Translations under genes and position numbers: made by a program
Notes under the pieces: model-generated
What the model saw: only the letters and a program-made list of their open reading frames with translations
The model's database searches: none
What the model was told of the DNA's origin: nothing
Part shown: positions 62,927-64,000 of the stretch, piece after piece
Layout of the letters: each line of letters opens with the position of its first letter
How positions within the stretch are numbered: position 1 is the stretch's first letter
Assembly: GCA_963930655.1 (NCBI GenBank)
Contig: OZ005607.1
Location: forward strand, 14,648,874 to 14,712,873
From: Myrica gale
Taxonomy: Eukaryota > Streptophyta > Magnoliopsida > Fagales > Myricaceae
Length of the DNA: 64,000 bases
Direction of reading: 5' to 3'

Positions 62927-64000
62927 TGATGTGAACCTCACCAAGAATGACGAGACCCATCAACGAAAGGGAACCCACGATCGTTCTAGGACAGATCTGA
63001 ATGGAAACCTCGACCCGTTGTTTATTAGAAACAAGAACCTCGGTATAAGGAAGACACCACAAACGGTGGTGGAATTCCGTTTGATAAGTCGGGTTGAACG
63101 CCACGGGAAATCCCGATAAGTTCGAATAGTTCTTCAAAGAACCAAAGAGAATCACAAGACCTCTCAAATAAAATTAATCTCAAAGTTGTGTTTTTCTACA
63201 TGCCCAAAGGCCCTATAAATAAACTTGGAACATCCCTCCAAGAATAGGAATCTAGTTAAAATAGGAAACTTGGGACATCCCTCCAAGAATAGGAATCTAA
63301 TTAAAATAGAAAACTAGTTCAAATTTGAAAGAAATTAAAATGCTCATAAAAATCCAGCTAAGGAAAAGGGATAAACCAACATTTGAAAAGTGATTCAAAT
63401 GCAAATTCAAACATTCCTAAAAATCCGGCTAAGGAAAAGGGATAAACCAACATTTGAAAAGTAATTCAAATGCAAATTCAAACATTCCTAAAAATCCGGC
63501 TAAGGAAAAGGGATAAACTGACATTTGATTTGAATTCAAATTCAAATCAAATATTCCTAAAAATTCGGCTAAGGAAAAGGGATAAACTCGCATTTGATTT
63601 GAATTCAAATTCAAATAAATTATTCCTAAAAATCTGGCTAAAAATAAGCTACGTAATCCGATCTTTCTAGCCTTGACCGGATTTGATGCAGCCTTCTAGA
63701 ACATGATTCATGGTGATTCTTTGTTGTTGACGAGGATCGGGTTCAATATACCTCCATGAATTTGCTTGAACCCATATCTCTTGAATGATTTCGTCGAGTA
63801 CATCCTTTGCTTGTTCTCTCGTAGCCTGCTCTACTGGAACTTGGACTAGCTCCTTTGAAGCCTTGCTCGAATTCTCATCATTCTCCTCCTCTTGAAAGTG
63901 ATTTGTCTTCAAATCATCGCAGACATAAAAAAGAGAGCCATATGGTGTTTCCTCGGGAACGACAACCTCATATCCCTGGACATATGGATCCTCATATACT
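62927..64000 (-). mobile_element. Gag-only-type LTR element, 3' end, runs off the window
   Basis: Minus-strand 3' LTR 62927-63880 (954 bp; TGATGAGAAT to GGTTCACATCA in minus sense), then the purine tract and internal sequence to 64000. The minus frame 63667-63912 encodes VPVEQATREQAKDVLDEIIQ, matching the LTR-encoded tail of the gag-only element at 35069. The internal sequence (YVCDD, then HFQEEENDENSS) matches its 36077-36200 region. Tandem repeats enlarge the LTR: two copies of a 45-bp unit (63221-63311) and four of a ~72-bp unit (about 63345-63635). Confidence 0.8.
63345..63635. repeat. Four tandem ~72-bp units within an LTR
   Basis: Units begin CTAAAAATCCGGCTAAGGAA near 63345 (variant), 63416, 63487 and 63560. 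They continue with GGGATAAACCAACATTTGA and an AAATTCAAA run. The related LTRs at 35069 and 21275 lack the array. Confidence 0.8.

Overview
This window is nuclear DNA of a flowering plant, most likely a eudicot. The evidence is a CC-type NBS-LRR resistance gene, F-box pseudogenes, plant Ty1/copia and Ty3/gypsy retrotransposons with iMet primer-binding sites, CACTA-type transposon ends and a probable plastid DNA fragment. The species cannot be named. Almost nothing here is an intact host gene. The window is a stack of retrotransposons inserted into one another, and eight insertions can be closed by exact 5-bp target-site duplications (TSDs).

Layout. 1-5431: 3' part of a copia element (plus strand), holding a 3.6-kb minus-strand solo LTR (354-3948, TSD AAAGT). 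5507-25023: a minus-strand NBS-LRR gene broken into pieces. A second member of the same LTR family (6518-18302, TSD CACAG) sits between its P-loop and kinase-2 motifs. That LTR carries a young SIRE-type copia element (8319-16404, TSD GTTGT). A second copia element (18550-25023) follows, with an inverted gag block and a small gypsy-like insert (21275-22821). 25808-28301: CACTA-like terminal repeats and another repeat cluster. 28302-41283: an older SIRE copia relative (TSD AGATT), itself carrying a gag-only element (35069-38567, TSD AAGAA). 42100-51367: LTRs and solo LTRs, including a 4.4-kb solo LTR (45402-49807, TSD TTTAT) inside another LTR, and a 784-bp solo LTR (TSD TGTCA). 51370-53206: perfect hairpins and a CACTA end. 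53900-56400: two minus-strand F-box pseudogenes, a repeat array and a probable plastid fragment. 56478-57680: a solo LTR (TSD TGTAC). 58204-62244: a decayed Tat-type gypsy element on the minus strand, with an antisense ORF, a tandem repeat array and an integrase remnant. It is interrupted by an LTR that carries a further gag-only-type element running off the right end.

The most unusual signal is regulatory. The 10-bp palindrome GTGTCGACAC occurs in pairs whose starts lie almost always exactly 21 bp apart (two helical turns). Six pairs lie in the solo LTR at 354-3948. More lie upstream of the TATA box in both SIRE copia elements, and again upstream of a second, internal TATA-like region just before their env-like ORF. 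Flanking sequence is shared: 34-35 bp agree apart from one T between the solo LTR and the copia LTR. This suggests that unrelated LTR families exchanged a promoter or enhancer cassette. Three other LTRs carry TCGA-cored motifs at 11-bp or 20-bp spacing, and the 4.4-kb solo LTR instead carries about 24 TGGGCY (site II/TCP type) motifs.

No tRNA or rRNA genes, CRISPR array or complete autonomous transposon was found. The only long intact reading frames are transposon gag frames (10025-11536 and the gag-like 35815-37224) and one RT frame (22834-24132).
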